Origin: Kineobactrum salinum
Lineage (GTDB): Bacteria; Pseudomonadota; Gammaproteobacteria; Pseudomonadales; Halieaceae
Length of the DNA stretch: 64,000 nt
Reading direction: 5' to 3'
NCBI RefSeq assembly: GCF_010669285.1
Contig: NZ_CP048711.1
Span: 372,001 to 436,000 of the forward strand
Shown one piece after another: positions 10,763 to 18,763 of the stretch. Position numbers and translations under genes: made by a program. Position 1 is the first letter of the stretch. The number at the start of each line of letters is the position of its first letter. Under the pieces are notes generated by a model. That model ran no database searches. It worked only from the letters and a program-made list of their open reading frames with translations, and was not told where the DNA came from.

Positions 10763-10796
10763 CGCAATCGGGCGCCCGCGAAGGCGCCCGATTGCG
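10763..10796 (-). terminator. Strong hairpin after flhC, possible terminator
   Basis: A perfect 14-bp stem (CGCAATCGGGCGCC and its complement) with a 6-nt loop lies 20 bp past the flhC stop and before the motA promoter. The minus-strand 3' side is followed by only a short T-rich stretch (TTGTG), so it may be a weak or Rho-assisted terminator, or a processing/stability hairpin separating flhDC from motA. Confidence 0.45.
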
Positions 10797-10815
10797 TGCC
10801 GGACACTGATCCTGC

Positions 10816-11370
10816 TCAGGCGCTACGGCAATTCGCAAGCTGTCGGTCCAGCACCGACTGGGCGGTCTTGCCCGCCCGCGAGGGCGGCTGGCAGATACCG
10901 CAGACATAATCCTTGTTCGGAGTGTGTGCATGCATCACGAAATGGCCGCTGCAGCGGGTGCATTCAGACATCTCGAACATCCTGCTCTCGAAGAAGCGCA
11001 CCAGGGTCCAGGCCCGGGTCAACCCCAGCACCGGCTCCAGGTCCTCCAGCGCGAGCTGTTCCAGGTACAGCCGGTAGGCTTTGGTGAACCCCTCCATCCG
11101 CCCGCACTGAAGTACTTCGGTAAGCTGCCGATAATAGTTGTAGAACAGGGACGAATGAATATTGGGCTGCCAGGTGATAAACCAGTCGGTCGAGAACGGC
11201 AGCATGCCCTTGGGCGGGGACATGCCGCGCACTTCCTTGTAGAGCCGAATCAGGCGTCCCCTGCTCAGGTCGGTCTCGGTTTCCAGTACCTGCAGCCGCG
11301 CCCCGAGCTCGATCAGCTCGATGGCCAACTGTACCTGTTGCATCTCCGCAACCAGACTTTTACCGGCCAT
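10816..11370 (-). CDS. flhC: Flagellar master regulator subunit FlhC
   Basis: FlhC with FlhD forms the FlhD4C2 activator that turns on class-2 flagellar genes with sigma70. The 184-aa protein matches FlhC throughout. The four-Cys zinc site is visible as CTRCSGHF and CGICQPP near the C-terminus, and the DNA-contacting body has SRGRLIRLYKEVRGMSPPKG. The start lies 3 bp after the flhD stop, so they form one operon. Confidence 0.96.
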   Translation of the reverse strand: MAGKSLVAEMQQVQLAIELIELGARLQVLETETDLSRGRLIRLYKEVRGMSPPKGMLPFSTDWFITWQPNIHSSLFYNYYRQLTEVLQCGRMEGFTKAYRLYLEQLALEDLEPVLGLTRAWTLVRFFESRMFEMSECTRCSGHFVMHAHTPNKDYVCGICQPPSRAGKTAQSVLDRQLANCRSA

Positions 11371-11373
11371 GAG

Positions 11374-11712
11374 TTATCGAGCCTCCGCTGCGGGCCGCGA
11401 GGTAATCGGCGTGACTGTGGCCATCAGCAGCGAGGCGTGGATCCCGCCCATGCCCTGATCGCGTTCATTGTCGACCAGCTGTGAAACCTGTTCGGAGTCT
11501 TCAAGACAGAGACGAAACAGGAACTGGTTGTTGCGCGCCAGCTGGCCCAGCTGCCTGGTCGAGAGGGACAGCAGTTGTGAGCCCATCGCATCGTCGATCT
11601 TCAGACGCATCAGCGCCATTGTGTAATCCGCTTTCAGCAAACGCTGGGCGACCAGCAGGTAGGTCAGGTTAAGGTCCTGGATCTCCGCCAGATCCTCATT
11701 GAAGTTACTCAT
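11374..11712 (-). CDS. flhD: Flagellar master regulator subunit FlhD
   Basis: FlhD is the partner of FlhC; it does not bind DNA strongly alone but stabilises the complex. The 112-aa protein has the typical helical body: EIQDLNLTYLLVAQRLL, DYTMALMRLKID and LARNNQFLFRLCL. The AUG is preceded by an A-rich AAAAAGGG ribosome site. A short upstream frame ends across this start. The roughly 400-nt leader carries a predicted c-di-GMP riboswitch, so expression of the whole flagellar hierarchy may be set here. Confidence 0.96.
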   Translation of the reverse strand: MSNFNEDLAEIQDLNLTYLLVAQRLLKADYTMALMRLKIDDAMGSQLLSLSTRQLGQLARNNQFLFRLCLEDSEQVSQLVDNERDQGMGGIHASLLMATVTPITSRPAAEAR

Positions 11713-11887
11713 TGCAGTGCCCTTTTTTTTTCATCATCCGAAGCCTATGCTCCCCAATCCCGCCGCTTCCAGAGAATTGCCTTGACGCGCAAAACCTGTC
11801 TGGCTGCGGCTTCCCCAAAACTGGACGCGTTACCTGGGTGAATGAAGCCGGAAGGGTTGTCTGCGGGATCGATACTTTATCGCGCAT
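11705..11887 (-). CDS. Possible leader peptide overlapping the flhD start
   Basis: A 60-aa frame starts at an ATG (11887) with AGGAAG at good spacing. It ends in a TAA that overlaps codons 2-3 of flhD, so ribosomes finishing it would end on the flhD AUG. No homology is recognised, and the frame lies between the riboswitch aptamer and flhD. It could be a translational-coupling leader or a chance frame; the ribosome site and overlap are the only support. Confidence 0.3.
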   Translation of the reverse strand: MRDKVSIPQTTLPASFTQVTRPVLGKPQPDRFCASRQFSGSGGIGEHRLRMMKKKGHCNE

Positions 11888-11965
11888 TATCTTCCTGGTT
11901 CCGCTCGAGCCGGCAGCTGATGAACGGGGGCGCGACAAACAGAGACGCGGGCGGGTGGCCCGGTA

Positions 11966-12056
11966 TGATATGCTGCGGTTCCTCGATCATGGGATGCTGG
12001 CACCCTTTAGACAGGTAACTTTGCGTCACCGCCTTTCGGCGGTTTTGCCACTTCAA
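11966..12056 (-). promoter_or_regulatory. c-di-GMP-I (GEMM) riboswitch in the flhDC leader
   Basis: On the minus strand the aptamer core runs from 12051 to 11970. In order it has GGCAAAACC, a 6-bp hairpin ACCGCC/GGCGGU closed by a GAAA tetraloop, GUGACGCAAAG, then UUACCUGUCUAAAGG. A third stem closes with UCGAGGAACCGC. A flanking P1 is formed by UGCU and AGCA together with GUGG and CCGC. GAAA loop, GACGCAAAG and the CUAA receptor-like strand in this order are the hallmarks of the Vc2/GEMM-I class. The core ends about 258 nt before the flhD AUG. No clear U-tract terminator follows, so the output could be translational, Rho-dependent or through the leader frame. Confidence 0.82.
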
Positions 12057-12126
12057 GCACCCAACAGGCAGCAATCCCGCGAGGTGCCAAACAGCGCTTC
12101 CACTCCTGAATCGCTGTATGGGAACC

Positions 12127-12155
12127 TTTGTACCGGGACCAGGAGTAGCTGACAA
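12127..12155 (-). promoter_or_regulatory. flhDp: Sigma70-like promoter of flhDC
   Basis: Minus strand: TTGTCA (12155-12150), 17-bp spacer, TACAAA (12132-12127), predicting a start near 12120, about 65 nt before the riboswitch core. The -35 has one mismatch and the -10 two. Its spacing to the CRP-like site supports it. Confidence 0.5.
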
Positions 12156-12172
12156 CGAAGCTATGGCGCAAA

Positions 12173-12188
12173 CGTGAGACCGGTCACA
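12173..12188. promoter_or_regulatory. CRP/Vfr-type operator before flhDC
   Basis: TGTGA-CCGGTC-TCACG on the minus strand matches the TGTGA-N6-TCACA CRP palindrome in 9 of 10 positions. Its centre lies about 60-61 bp upstream of the start predicted from the adjacent promoter, the class-I activator position. CRP activates flhDC in Escherichia coli, which fits. Confidence 0.55.
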
Positions 12189-12209
12189 AAAACTCTGTGA
12201 TTCGCGGCA

Positions 12210-12512
12210 TCAAAGCCGTTCGGACTCCTCGGCAGCAGCAGTGTCGCCAAGCTCGCCGACCCAGACCAGCAGTTCGGCGATGACCTGGTACAACTTCGGG
12301 GGAATCTGTTCGTCGATGTCCAGCTGCATCAACAGGGCAACCAGTTCCGGGGCGCCGTGGACATAGATACCCTGGCGTCCTGCCTCCGCGATGATACGGT
12401 CTGCCAGTTCACCGTAGCCGCGGGCGACGATGCGGGGTGCCGCCTCACCCTCGCCATAGGCCAGAGCCACCGCCCGCTTGCGGGGCCGGTCAGTGCTGTC
12501 ATGATCGTTCAT
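12210..12512 (-). CDS. FlhB C-terminal-domain-like protein (FhlB/FlhX type)
   Basis: A 100-aa protein resembling only the cytoplasmic C-terminal domain of FlhB: AVALAYGEGEAAPRIVARGYGELADRII and the later PELVALLMQLDIDEQIPPKLYQVIAELLVWV. It lacks membrane helices and the NPTH cleavage motif. Such stand-alone domains can substitute for, or modulate, cleaved FlhB in substrate switching. Its start overlaps the stop of the FliK-like gene (ATGA), so the two are probably co-translated; this pairing supports a hook-length/export-switch role. Confidence 0.8.
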   Translation of the reverse strand: MNDHDSTDRPRKRAVALAYGEGEAAPRIVARGYGELADRIIAEAGRQGIYVHGAPELVALLMQLDIDEQIPPKLYQVIAELLVWVGELGDTAAAEESERL

Positions 12513-13813
12513 GAGCGTTCGCCAGTGGTGGCGAGATGCAATACCACGGCGTCAAAACCCACCCGGGAGAGCCGGGTTTCGAGCTCATCGCGATTGGCCT
12601 CCAGCCGCTGCAGCAACACCGGATCGGCGCTGGCCAGAGTCATCGCCAGGCGCTGCTCCGACAGCTGCAGAGAAACCCGGATTTCACCCAGATTGACGAT
12701 CTCGAGTACCAGCTCGGTACGCCAGCCAGCCTCCTCCTCCGACTGCTCAGGCTCCGCCTCCGCCGGTGTCTGCCAGTCCTGCTGCGCGGCGGGCAGTTGG
12801 ATCATCAGCGCCATGAACACTCCCGACCAGACATCACCCTCCCAGCGCAATACCGGCATCGCCAGCATCTCCAACTGCTGGCGTACCACACTCTGCAGCG
12901 GTTCGCTGACAGGTGCGACCGACTCCGGCCGGGCTCTGGCGGACTCCTGGCCAACCGCAGCAGGCCGTTCCCCCGCAATTTCGGGCACACCAGCACTGCG
13001 CTCCGCCTGCTGTACTTCGGGCGCGCCCGCCGGCGGCACCACAGCTATTTGCGGTATCGCCGGCGGAGGCCGGGTGCCCGGCTGGGCCGTAGCCGGAACC
13101 TGGGGCATGGTATAGGTTGGGCTCTCAACCCCCGGGCGGAAACTGACATCAGGGGCCGTCACAGCAGCACCCATAACGGCAGTCGCCAGGCCGGCGCGGA
13201 CATTGCCGGCCGCGGTGCCCGAGGCAAATGGCGGCAGTGGTCCGGCGGCCGCTGCTGCCGCACGACCGCTGCCGGCCTGGGCCCGGCCGGCTTCCAGCCC
13301 GGCCTCGGCCATGCGCTGCATCTGCGGCTCGCGCTCCAGCTGCGCTCGCGGCAGACTGCCTTTGTACCAGCGTTGCAAATGGGATTCATAGAACAGGCCG
13401 CTGCTGTCAACGCTCGACTTGAGCCTGGCTGCCAGTTCGGCCGGTTGCGGCGTTTCACCTGCGGCCAGCAATGGAGCGGACGCCCTCAGAACCGATGGCG
13501 GCGCGGGAAACCGCGCCAGTACATCGGCGATCGCCCGAGCCCCGGAACTGAAATGCGTACGTGTGGACGACTGCCCCGGCTCTCCGCTGACAGACGCGCC
13601 AGAGGCAGCAGTGCCGCGGGAACCTGTCTGCGCGGGTGCCGCAATCGTGGGCGCGCGGGGGTCCAGCCGGGAATCGCTGTGAACCGCCTGGGGCGCCGTG
13701 CCCGGCAGCATCGGCCTCACCGGTTCGTTCAGTTCGCGGGCAGAGGCAAGGTCGACCGGCTTGCCCAGAACCTGGTGCAGCAAGGTATCGAGTATCGGCG
13801 TGATGCCACTCAC
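12509..13813 (-). CDS. Second FliK-like hook-length control protein
   Basis: A 434-aa protein with a long Ala/Pro/Gly-rich, low-complexity N-terminal and central part and a C-terminal Flg_hook-like domain (ELVLEIVNLGEIRVSLQLSEQRLAM is the recognisable strand region). It starts with GTG at 13813 just after fliT. The canonical fliK is at 31.8 kb in the fliFGHIJ operon, so this is a paralogue. It is paired by overlap with an FhlB-like gene, mirroring the FliK-FlhB partnership. It may act in export switching; direct function is inferred. Confidence 0.72.
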   Translation of the reverse strand: MSGITPILDTLLHQVLGKPVDLASARELNEPVRPMLPGTAPQAVHSDSRLDPRAPTIAAPAQTGSRGTAASGASVSGEPGQSSTRTHFSSGARAIADVLARFPAPPSVLRASAPLLAAGETPQPAELAARLKSSVDSSGLFYESHLQRWYKGSLPRAQLEREPQMQRMAEAGLEAGRAQAGSGRAAAAAAGPLPPFASGTAAGNVRAGLATAVMGAAVTAPDVSFRPGVESPTYTMPQVPATAQPGTRPPPAIPQIAVVPPAGAPEVQQAERSAGVPEIAGERPAAVGQESARARPESVAPVSEPLQSVVRQQLEMLAMPVLRWEGDVWSGVFMALMIQLPAAQQDWQTPAEAEPEQSEEEAGWRTELVLEIVNLGEIRVSLQLSEQRLAMTLASADPVLLQRLEANRDELETRLSRVGFDAVVLHLATTGERS

Positions 13814-13815
13814 GG

Positions 13816-14256
13816 TCAGCTGTCGTCAGCAGATCCGTCGGCAGGCGCCGCGGGTGCATCGGCGGGACCGTAGGTACGATTGAGACTGCTTTTGCGCCGA
13901 TTGACACCAATCATCGCACCCAGCTCATCGCGTCGGGCCAGCAGGTGGTTGCGAATCTTGATATCATTGTCGAGAATCAGTTCGAGCAGATCCGCCTTGC
14001 GGTTGCGCTGCTGTTCATCAAAAACAACATTCCGCTCCAGCCGCACCAGCTCTTCGACATCGATCACGTAGCGTGATTCACGCTCCATCAGCGCATCCCA
14101 GTCGCCCTGCTTCGCCCGGGACAGCATGGTACGAGTGGAAACCAGCAACGATTCGTACACGGCCAACACATCTTCCGCCGTGGCTGGCGCGGTTTCGCGC
14201 TGTCCTGGAGGAGCCCCGGGAGACCCCGGTGGTTTTTCCATATCACGCACCAGCAT
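13816..14256 (-). CDS. fliT: Flagellar chaperone FliT
   Basis: FliT is the export chaperone for FliD and, in enterics, an inhibitor of FlhDC. About 146 aa, helical: AEDVLAVYESLLVSTRTMLSRAKQGDW, then ERESRYVIDVEELVRLE, and NHLLARRDELGAMIG. Position directly after fliS supports the call. Start is uncertain: the ATG at 14256, a nearby GTG, or the ATG at 14241 (MEKPPG) are all possible; none has a strong ribosome site. Confidence 0.78.
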   Translation of the reverse strand: MLVRDMEKPPGSPGAPPGQRETAPATAEDVLAVYESLLVSTRTMLSRAKQGDWDALMERESRYVIDVEELVRLERNVVFDEQQRNRKADLLELILDNDIKIRNHLLARRDELGAMIGVNRRKSSLNRTYGPADAPAAPADGSADDS

Positions 14257-14257
14257 C

Positions 14258-14692
14258 CTAGCGCCCGCTCTCTGGGTGGGAGAGTTCGATCTTGCCGATA
14301 TCAAGCCAGGCAGAACCTATGTCATCCAGCAGGCGCGAAGCCTGATCCAGGGACGCTTCGTCATTGTGCATATTCGCTGCCAGCAGCAACCTGCCTATGT
14401 AATCATAGAGTGCGGCAAGGTTTTCCGCCAGTTCTCCGCCCTTGTCCCTGTCCAGAGCCGACAACAGCCCATTGTTGACGATATCCAGGGCCTTGGACAA
14501 CGCCTGGCCCTTGGCGGCGGCGTTGCCTTGCTGCATCTGCAGGCGCGCGGTGCGAATGGAACTCTGGGCGCCGTCGAACAGCATCGCTATCAAACGGTGC
14601 GGACTGGCCGACAGGACACCGCTTTCGACGCTGACCCGCGCGTAGCTGCCGGCGCCCCGGCTGTAGGCAGCTGCTCTTTGTGCTGTGCTCAT
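14258..14692 (-). CDS. fliS: Flagellin export chaperone FliS
   Basis: FliS binds the flagellin C-terminus and keeps it unfolded before export. The 144-aa protein carries the family pattern: YARVSVESGVLSASPHRLIAMLFDGA, then LDIVNNGLLSALDRDKGGELAENLAALYDYI in the helical bundle. It lies between fliD and fliT, with 178 bp separating it from fliD and almost no gap to fliT. Confidence 0.95.
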   Translation of the reverse strand: MSTAQRAAAYSRGAGSYARVSVESGVLSASPHRLIAMLFDGAQSSIRTARLQMQQGNAAAKGQALSKALDIVNNGLLSALDRDKGGELAENLAALYDYIGRLLLAANMHNDEASLDQASRLLDDIGSAWLDIGKIELSHPESGR

Positions 14693-14870
14693 CTGTGTGA
14701 TTCTCCTGTAACTGTATGCCTGTCGCCGCCCGATGTCTGGCGTGGGGGTGGCCGATATGGACTCCGGCTGCCCGCTACCGGCAAAGTGTTGACAATAGCG
14801 GCCCTTGCGAAGAAATTTTGTTCCGCGTCACCGCGAGCTGGCGTGTGACAGCCCTGGCCCGAATACCCGA

Positions 14871-16223
14871 TTAATTATCGCGCCCCAACTGGGTGTTCAT
14901 CATGTCGAATTGCTGGGTCAGGTAGGAACTGACCGAGTTCATGTTGGCTACCATCGCATCGAGCTGGCCAAACTGCTTGCGGTAGCGCTCGATGGTCGAG
15001 GCAATGCTGCTTTCGGCACGCTCGTAACGGCGTTCCAGCGACTCCATGCTGGTCGTGAGTCCGCTGGTTGCGTTGTCGATCAACCCCTTGTCCTCGACCA
15101 TGGTTTCCAGAACGCCGTTGATCCGGCCGGCGAAACCACCGGTCTCGCTGTCGCCGGCAAAGAATGCGGCCAGATCATCGCTGCCTGTTGCCAGCAGCTC
15201 GTCAATCGTCGCTTCATCCATGACCAGGGTACCGTCCAGCTGACGGGTTATGCCCAGATCGCTCAAAATACCGAGTTCTCCGCCCTCCTCCGCGGTACCC
15301 AGCGCCACCCGCAAACGCGAATCCACTGAGCGCAGCGTGCTGTTGCCCAGCAAAGTGCCTGCGGTACCGCTCTCCTGGTCGTAGCCGGTCAGGCTGTCAA
15401 TGGTCTTTTGCAGGCTGTTATAGCTGGTGACAAAATTTTCGATGGCGGTCTTGATGGCCCCCTTGTCCTGTTCCACCTCCAGCGTGACATCACCGGTATC
15501 GACCAATTCCAGCGTCACGCCCTGAATGGCACCCTCCACGGTATTGGTCTGGCTCTGGATGTTGATGCCATTGACCGTCAGTTGGGCATTGGCGGCAGTA
15601 ATCTCAGTACCTGCATCCAGGGTCAAACTTCCGCCCAGGGCGCCGAAATCAACTGCGCTGATTGCCGCCTCGGTGCCTGTTTCGCTGGAGGCCAGCACCA
15701 GCCGGTAAGGCTGTGCCCCCCCGTCGTTGACAATGGACGCCGCCACGCCACCATCAGCGGCGTTGATCGCATCCCGGATCGCTTCCAGCGAACTGTCACC
15801 CGCCGGGATATCCACATCCAGCGTGTCGCCATTGGCGAGGGAAACACTGATTGTGCCCGCCCCCAGCGCAGCGCTGCTGTCCGCAACGCCCTGGGTGGCA
15901 ATGCTGTAACCGCGAGCCTTGTCGGTAATGCTGATCTGGTAGCTGCCCGCCATGGTATCGCCGCCGGTCGCGGCCGTCGCAGCCTCCCCCGACACAGTGG
16001 ACTTCATGGTCGCAAAGGCCTCGGCATCGTTGAGCTTCGCAGCAGCACTCTGGAACTGGGTCAGTGCGCTCTCCAGCCGGCCGAAGGCCGAGATTTTCGC
16101 CTGATGGCCCTGCCGCTGCTGGACCAGAGGCTCCAGGCGCTGCCGTTCCGCTGACTCCAATTGATCCAGAAGCCCGGTCAGGTCCAGGCCCGAGCCTACC
16201 CCCAGTGCTGAAATACTCGCCAT
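14871..16223 (-). CDS. fliD: Filament cap protein FliD
   Basis: FliD forms the filament-capping pentamer that helps flagellin fold at the tip. The 450-aa product starts MASISALGVGSGLDLTGLL, the typical FliD N-terminus, followed by heptad-rich helices. Variable central domains and a C-terminal coiled coil ending near MDTMNTQLGRD-like sequence follow. The chosen ATG at 16223 has AGGGAAG upstream. A near-perfect sigma28 promoter lies about 92 bp upstream, as expected for a late gene. Confidence 0.94.
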   Translation of the reverse strand: MASISALGVGSGLDLTGLLDQLESAERQRLEPLVQQRQGHQAKISAFGRLESALTQFQSAAAKLNDAEAFATMKSTVSGEAATAATGGDTMAGSYQISITDKARGYSIATQGVADSSAALGAGTISVSLANGDTLDVDIPAGDSSLEAIRDAINAADGGVAASIVNDGGAQPYRLVLASSETGTEAAISAVDFGALGGSLTLDAGTEITAANAQLTVNGINIQSQTNTVEGAIQGVTLELVDTGDVTLEVEQDKGAIKTAIENFVTSYNSLQKTIDSLTGYDQESGTAGTLLGNSTLRSVDSRLRVALGTAEEGGELGILSDLGITRQLDGTLVMDEATIDELLATGSDDLAAFFAGDSETGGFAGRINGVLETMVEDKGLIDNATSGLTTSMESLERRYERAESSIASTIERYRKQFGQLDAMVANMNSVSSYLTQQFDMMNTQLGRDN

Positions 16224-16314
16224 GATGCTTCCCTGTTCGCCGGTTGTACCATTGTGCTCTTTGTCCTGCCTGCGCAAACCGCAGATAAGCTGTCACAGAG
16301 CGCCCTATTTACAG

Positions 16315-16341
16315 CTATCGGCCTGGAGGCGCGGGGCTTTA
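16315..16341 (-). promoter_or_regulatory. Sigma28 promoter of fliDST
   Basis: Minus strand TAAAGCCC, 11 bp, GCCGATAG: full match in the TAAAG core and seven of eight in the -10. The gap between fliD and the ycgR-like stop also contains an A/T-rich tract near 16375-16455 with no further recognised signal. Confidence 0.85.
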
Positions 16342-16511
16342 GCCAGGCATCAGCAATTTCCCGATAATCACCATAACCATGGAACTAAAAGCTTATATTT
16401 CAAATAGTTAAATCCCATTCTTTATGTCAAATATAAGAATTACCACGATATATCTGCCCCCTACCTCGCTCAGCGACCGGGGAGCCGGGGTTATTTATCG
16501 GGACTGCATCC

Positions 16512-18208
16512 CTAATAGAACAGTGCCCCCGGGCGCGCCGTTGCAAGGATCGCTTGTGGCTCTCCCAGACGCAGCAAGGTGCCCTCTTCCACCAGCTCAC
16601 CCAGGTTGTCAGGGGGCCTTCGGATGCGGCCAGCTGTACCCGGGCAGGCCGGCCTTCACTGTCCAGCCGCTGCACCCAGGCCAGCTCTCCTGCGGGATAG
16701 CGCAGCAGTGTGCCCACCGGCAACTCGCCAAAATGTTCGAAGTAGCGCGTCACCCAGCGGGCGTCAAACTGCTGCGGACGCTGTTCAAGAAAATCCCTGA
16801 TCCGGTCCACCGTCATGCCCGGGCCGGCGGGCCCGGGACGACTCAGGCGGTCCGCGATCTTCACTACAGCGGCGAGGCGGGTCAGTTCGTGCAGCTGATC
16901 GCCCTGCCACTGGCGGGGATAGCCGCTGCCGTCCAGGCGCTCATTGGCGCCTTCAACCACTGCCTGGATAACGGTGACCGACAGCCAGTGGCAGGCTTCC
17001 AGCTGCGGCAGGATCAGCTCGACATGAGCCTGGTATTGCCGCTCTTGATCCGCACTGCGATCAGGGTTCTGTAACAGCTCCACCGGCAACAACGCCTTGC
17101 CGAGATCGTGCACCAGGGCACTCGCTGCCAGTGCCTTCTGCACTTCCCGCGGCATCTTGAAGGCGCGACCAATGTCGACCAGCCGCACCGCAACGCACAG
17201 ACTGTGCTGCACCAGTTGCGGTTCGCGGCCCAGGCACTGCAACGCAAACAGCACGGCCTCGCGATCCTCCTCCAGCAGTGCCAGCAGCCGGTCAGCCGCA
17301 TGCGAGAGCGGCACGGAACCCACCGGCCGGCCATCGCGCAACTCCAGAACCTGCTGGTCCAGGAAACCGGCTACCCGGGCAAGCCGCCGCGTCATCGGCG
17401 TGGCATAGCGCAGGGCGTGACGCAGCCCCACCGTCGGCGCCGAGCTGTTGGCCTGGAACAATTGCGAGGGCGCCAGCGAGGTCGCCTCGACACTGGCACT
17501 GCGGGCGGCCTCGCGCTCGATCTCACGGACAAAAAACCACAGCTGACGGTCCTGGTCCACGCTGCGCGGCTCAAAGGCGAAGCCCACCGCCAATACCTCG
17601 CGTTCAGCATCGGTCATATGGTGCCGCGGCGTTGCCCTGATCACGAATCGCAGACCGTTGGGAAAACAGAATTCCAGTTCCAGTGGCGACTGGTTCAGCG
17701 CCACCAGTTCACTCATGTTGGGCAGCACCTCGACCAGGCAGCCGTTCATGGACAGGTCGCGCAAATCGCCCTGGAAGGTAGCCGGGTTATTCAGGTCCCG
17801 CAGCAGCACACCGACCTCCATCCCCAGCCGCGGTGTCGCCCGGTAGTCGTCACGACGCTGAAACAGATGCAGCTCTGTGGGATAATTGCAATGGCATTGC
17901 ATCCGCCCCTCGACCTCGTCGAATTGACTGACGGTCAGCATGGGGGTTCGCACCATGCCTTCGAGGCCCTGCCCCAGCAGGCGCAGTCCCGTTCCCCGCT
18001 GCAGCGGCGCGACCACTTCACGGATAGCGGACACATCCAGCACCAGCGCCTCTCCCGGTATTGTCTTTGCCAGCACCACCGGCAGCGGCTCGCTACCGGG
18101 CTTGTCCAACACCAGCGAGGCAGCCCCCGGCTGGGTCAGCTTTTCCAGCATCTCTTCTATTTCAAGCGGATTGCCGATGGTGATAGCACCACCCTCTTGC
18201 TCTATCAT
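16512..18208 (-). CDS. YcgR-PilZ protein fused to an HD-GYP-like domain (one frameshift near the 3' end)
   Basis: Predicted c-di-GMP-responsive motor protein. Residues 1-110 resemble the YcgR N-terminal domain. PilZ follows with the RxxxR-type motif RRDDYR (118-123) and DLSMNG (151-156). An HD-GYP-like domain covers about 325-500, with HDLGK at 367-371 and ANERLDGSGYP at 421-431. Canonical HD-GYP has HHE at the latter site; AN replaces both histidines, so phosphodiesterase activity is doubtful. At the G run 16612-16616 one base seems missing. Restoring it gives a C-terminus DNLGELVEEGTLLRL and a TAG at 16512 (about 565 aa); unrepaired, translation runs to 16427. A sigma28 promoter precedes it. 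Confidence 0.82.
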
Positions 18209-18278
18209 CCTGGGGCCCCGGTCGCGTCAGCCAGAATACAGGGAAGCAGATACACATATGCACTGCGGTTGATCATGT

Positions 18279-18305
18279 CTATCGGCCGCGCCTGCCGCGC
18301 CTTTA
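18279..18305 (-). promoter_or_regulatory. Sigma28 promoter of the YcgR-HD-GYP gene
   Basis: Minus strand TAAAGGCG, 11 bp, GCCGATAG, about 70 bp before the ATG at 18208. YcgR of Escherichia coli is also FliA-dependent, so the placement fits the predicted role as a flagellar brake. Confidence 0.85.
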
Positions 18306-18451
18306 GTCGCGCGTAGCGGCAGCCGATACTATAAAGGCTGTCATATCAAGCTCTGTTCATACTATTGCCACCGCGAATAACGATATAGAGCATTGGTGTT
18401 CCCTACGACAGAGATTGTTCCATCAGTCTACTACACAGGTAGAGACATTGG

Positions 18452-18545
18452 CCGGGGTGCGGTGTTCAAGACCGTATGCAGCAGGGATGCTGCATCCGAG
18501 CCTCCATGGACGGATTCACGGCGTGTCTTGAACACCGCACCCCGG
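18452..18545. repeat. Structured hairpin repeat, copy A
   Basis: A 94-bp element: perfect 21-bp inverted arms (CCGGGGTGCGG... at 18452-18472 and its complement at 18525-18545) enclose a 52-nt core. The core has an internal 8-bp stem ATGCAGCA/TGCTGCAT, a second small hairpin around CCTCC/GGACGG and the end TTCACGGCGT. Copy B at 47.9 kb has the same core length and layout but different arms. Reading frames through it (for example FKTVCSRDAASEPP) are spurious. Confidence 0.88.
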
Positions 18546-18763
18546 GTGATGGCTCGGCGGTCGAAGTGTCAGGCTTCCCGCCCGACAATCCAGTACGTGA
18601 CCAAATAAAAAATATGTAACAGCAACGGGGTATATAGAGACAGCAATGCATCGCGCCCTGGCGGGCTCGATCACCGCGACCGCCTGCCACCACCGACAGG
18701 CATTTATTAGCCACAGGCCGGAACGGTCCCCGAGGCCAATAACAAAGATTCCGAATAAATTTC
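18546..18763. other. Non-coding stretch upstream of the fliC promoter
   Basis: Together with 18209-18451 this makes a 690-bp intergenic region between the divergent ycgR-like gene and fliC. Apart from the hairpin repeat and the two sigma28 promoters, I see an A/T-rich patch (ACCAAATAAAAAATATG near 18599) and no supportable gene. Confidence 0.5.

Noticed and set aside
12071-12090. Sigma54-like TGGCAC...TTGC elements before flhDC (minus strand)
   Set aside because: The distance between the GG and GC dinucleotides is 16 bp instead of the required 10, and the riboswitch leader begins immediately after.
18393-18608. Short plus-strand frame over the first hairpin repeat
   Set aside because: The frame follows the palindrome and has a matching frame in the second copy on the opposite strand; it is a by-product of the repeat.
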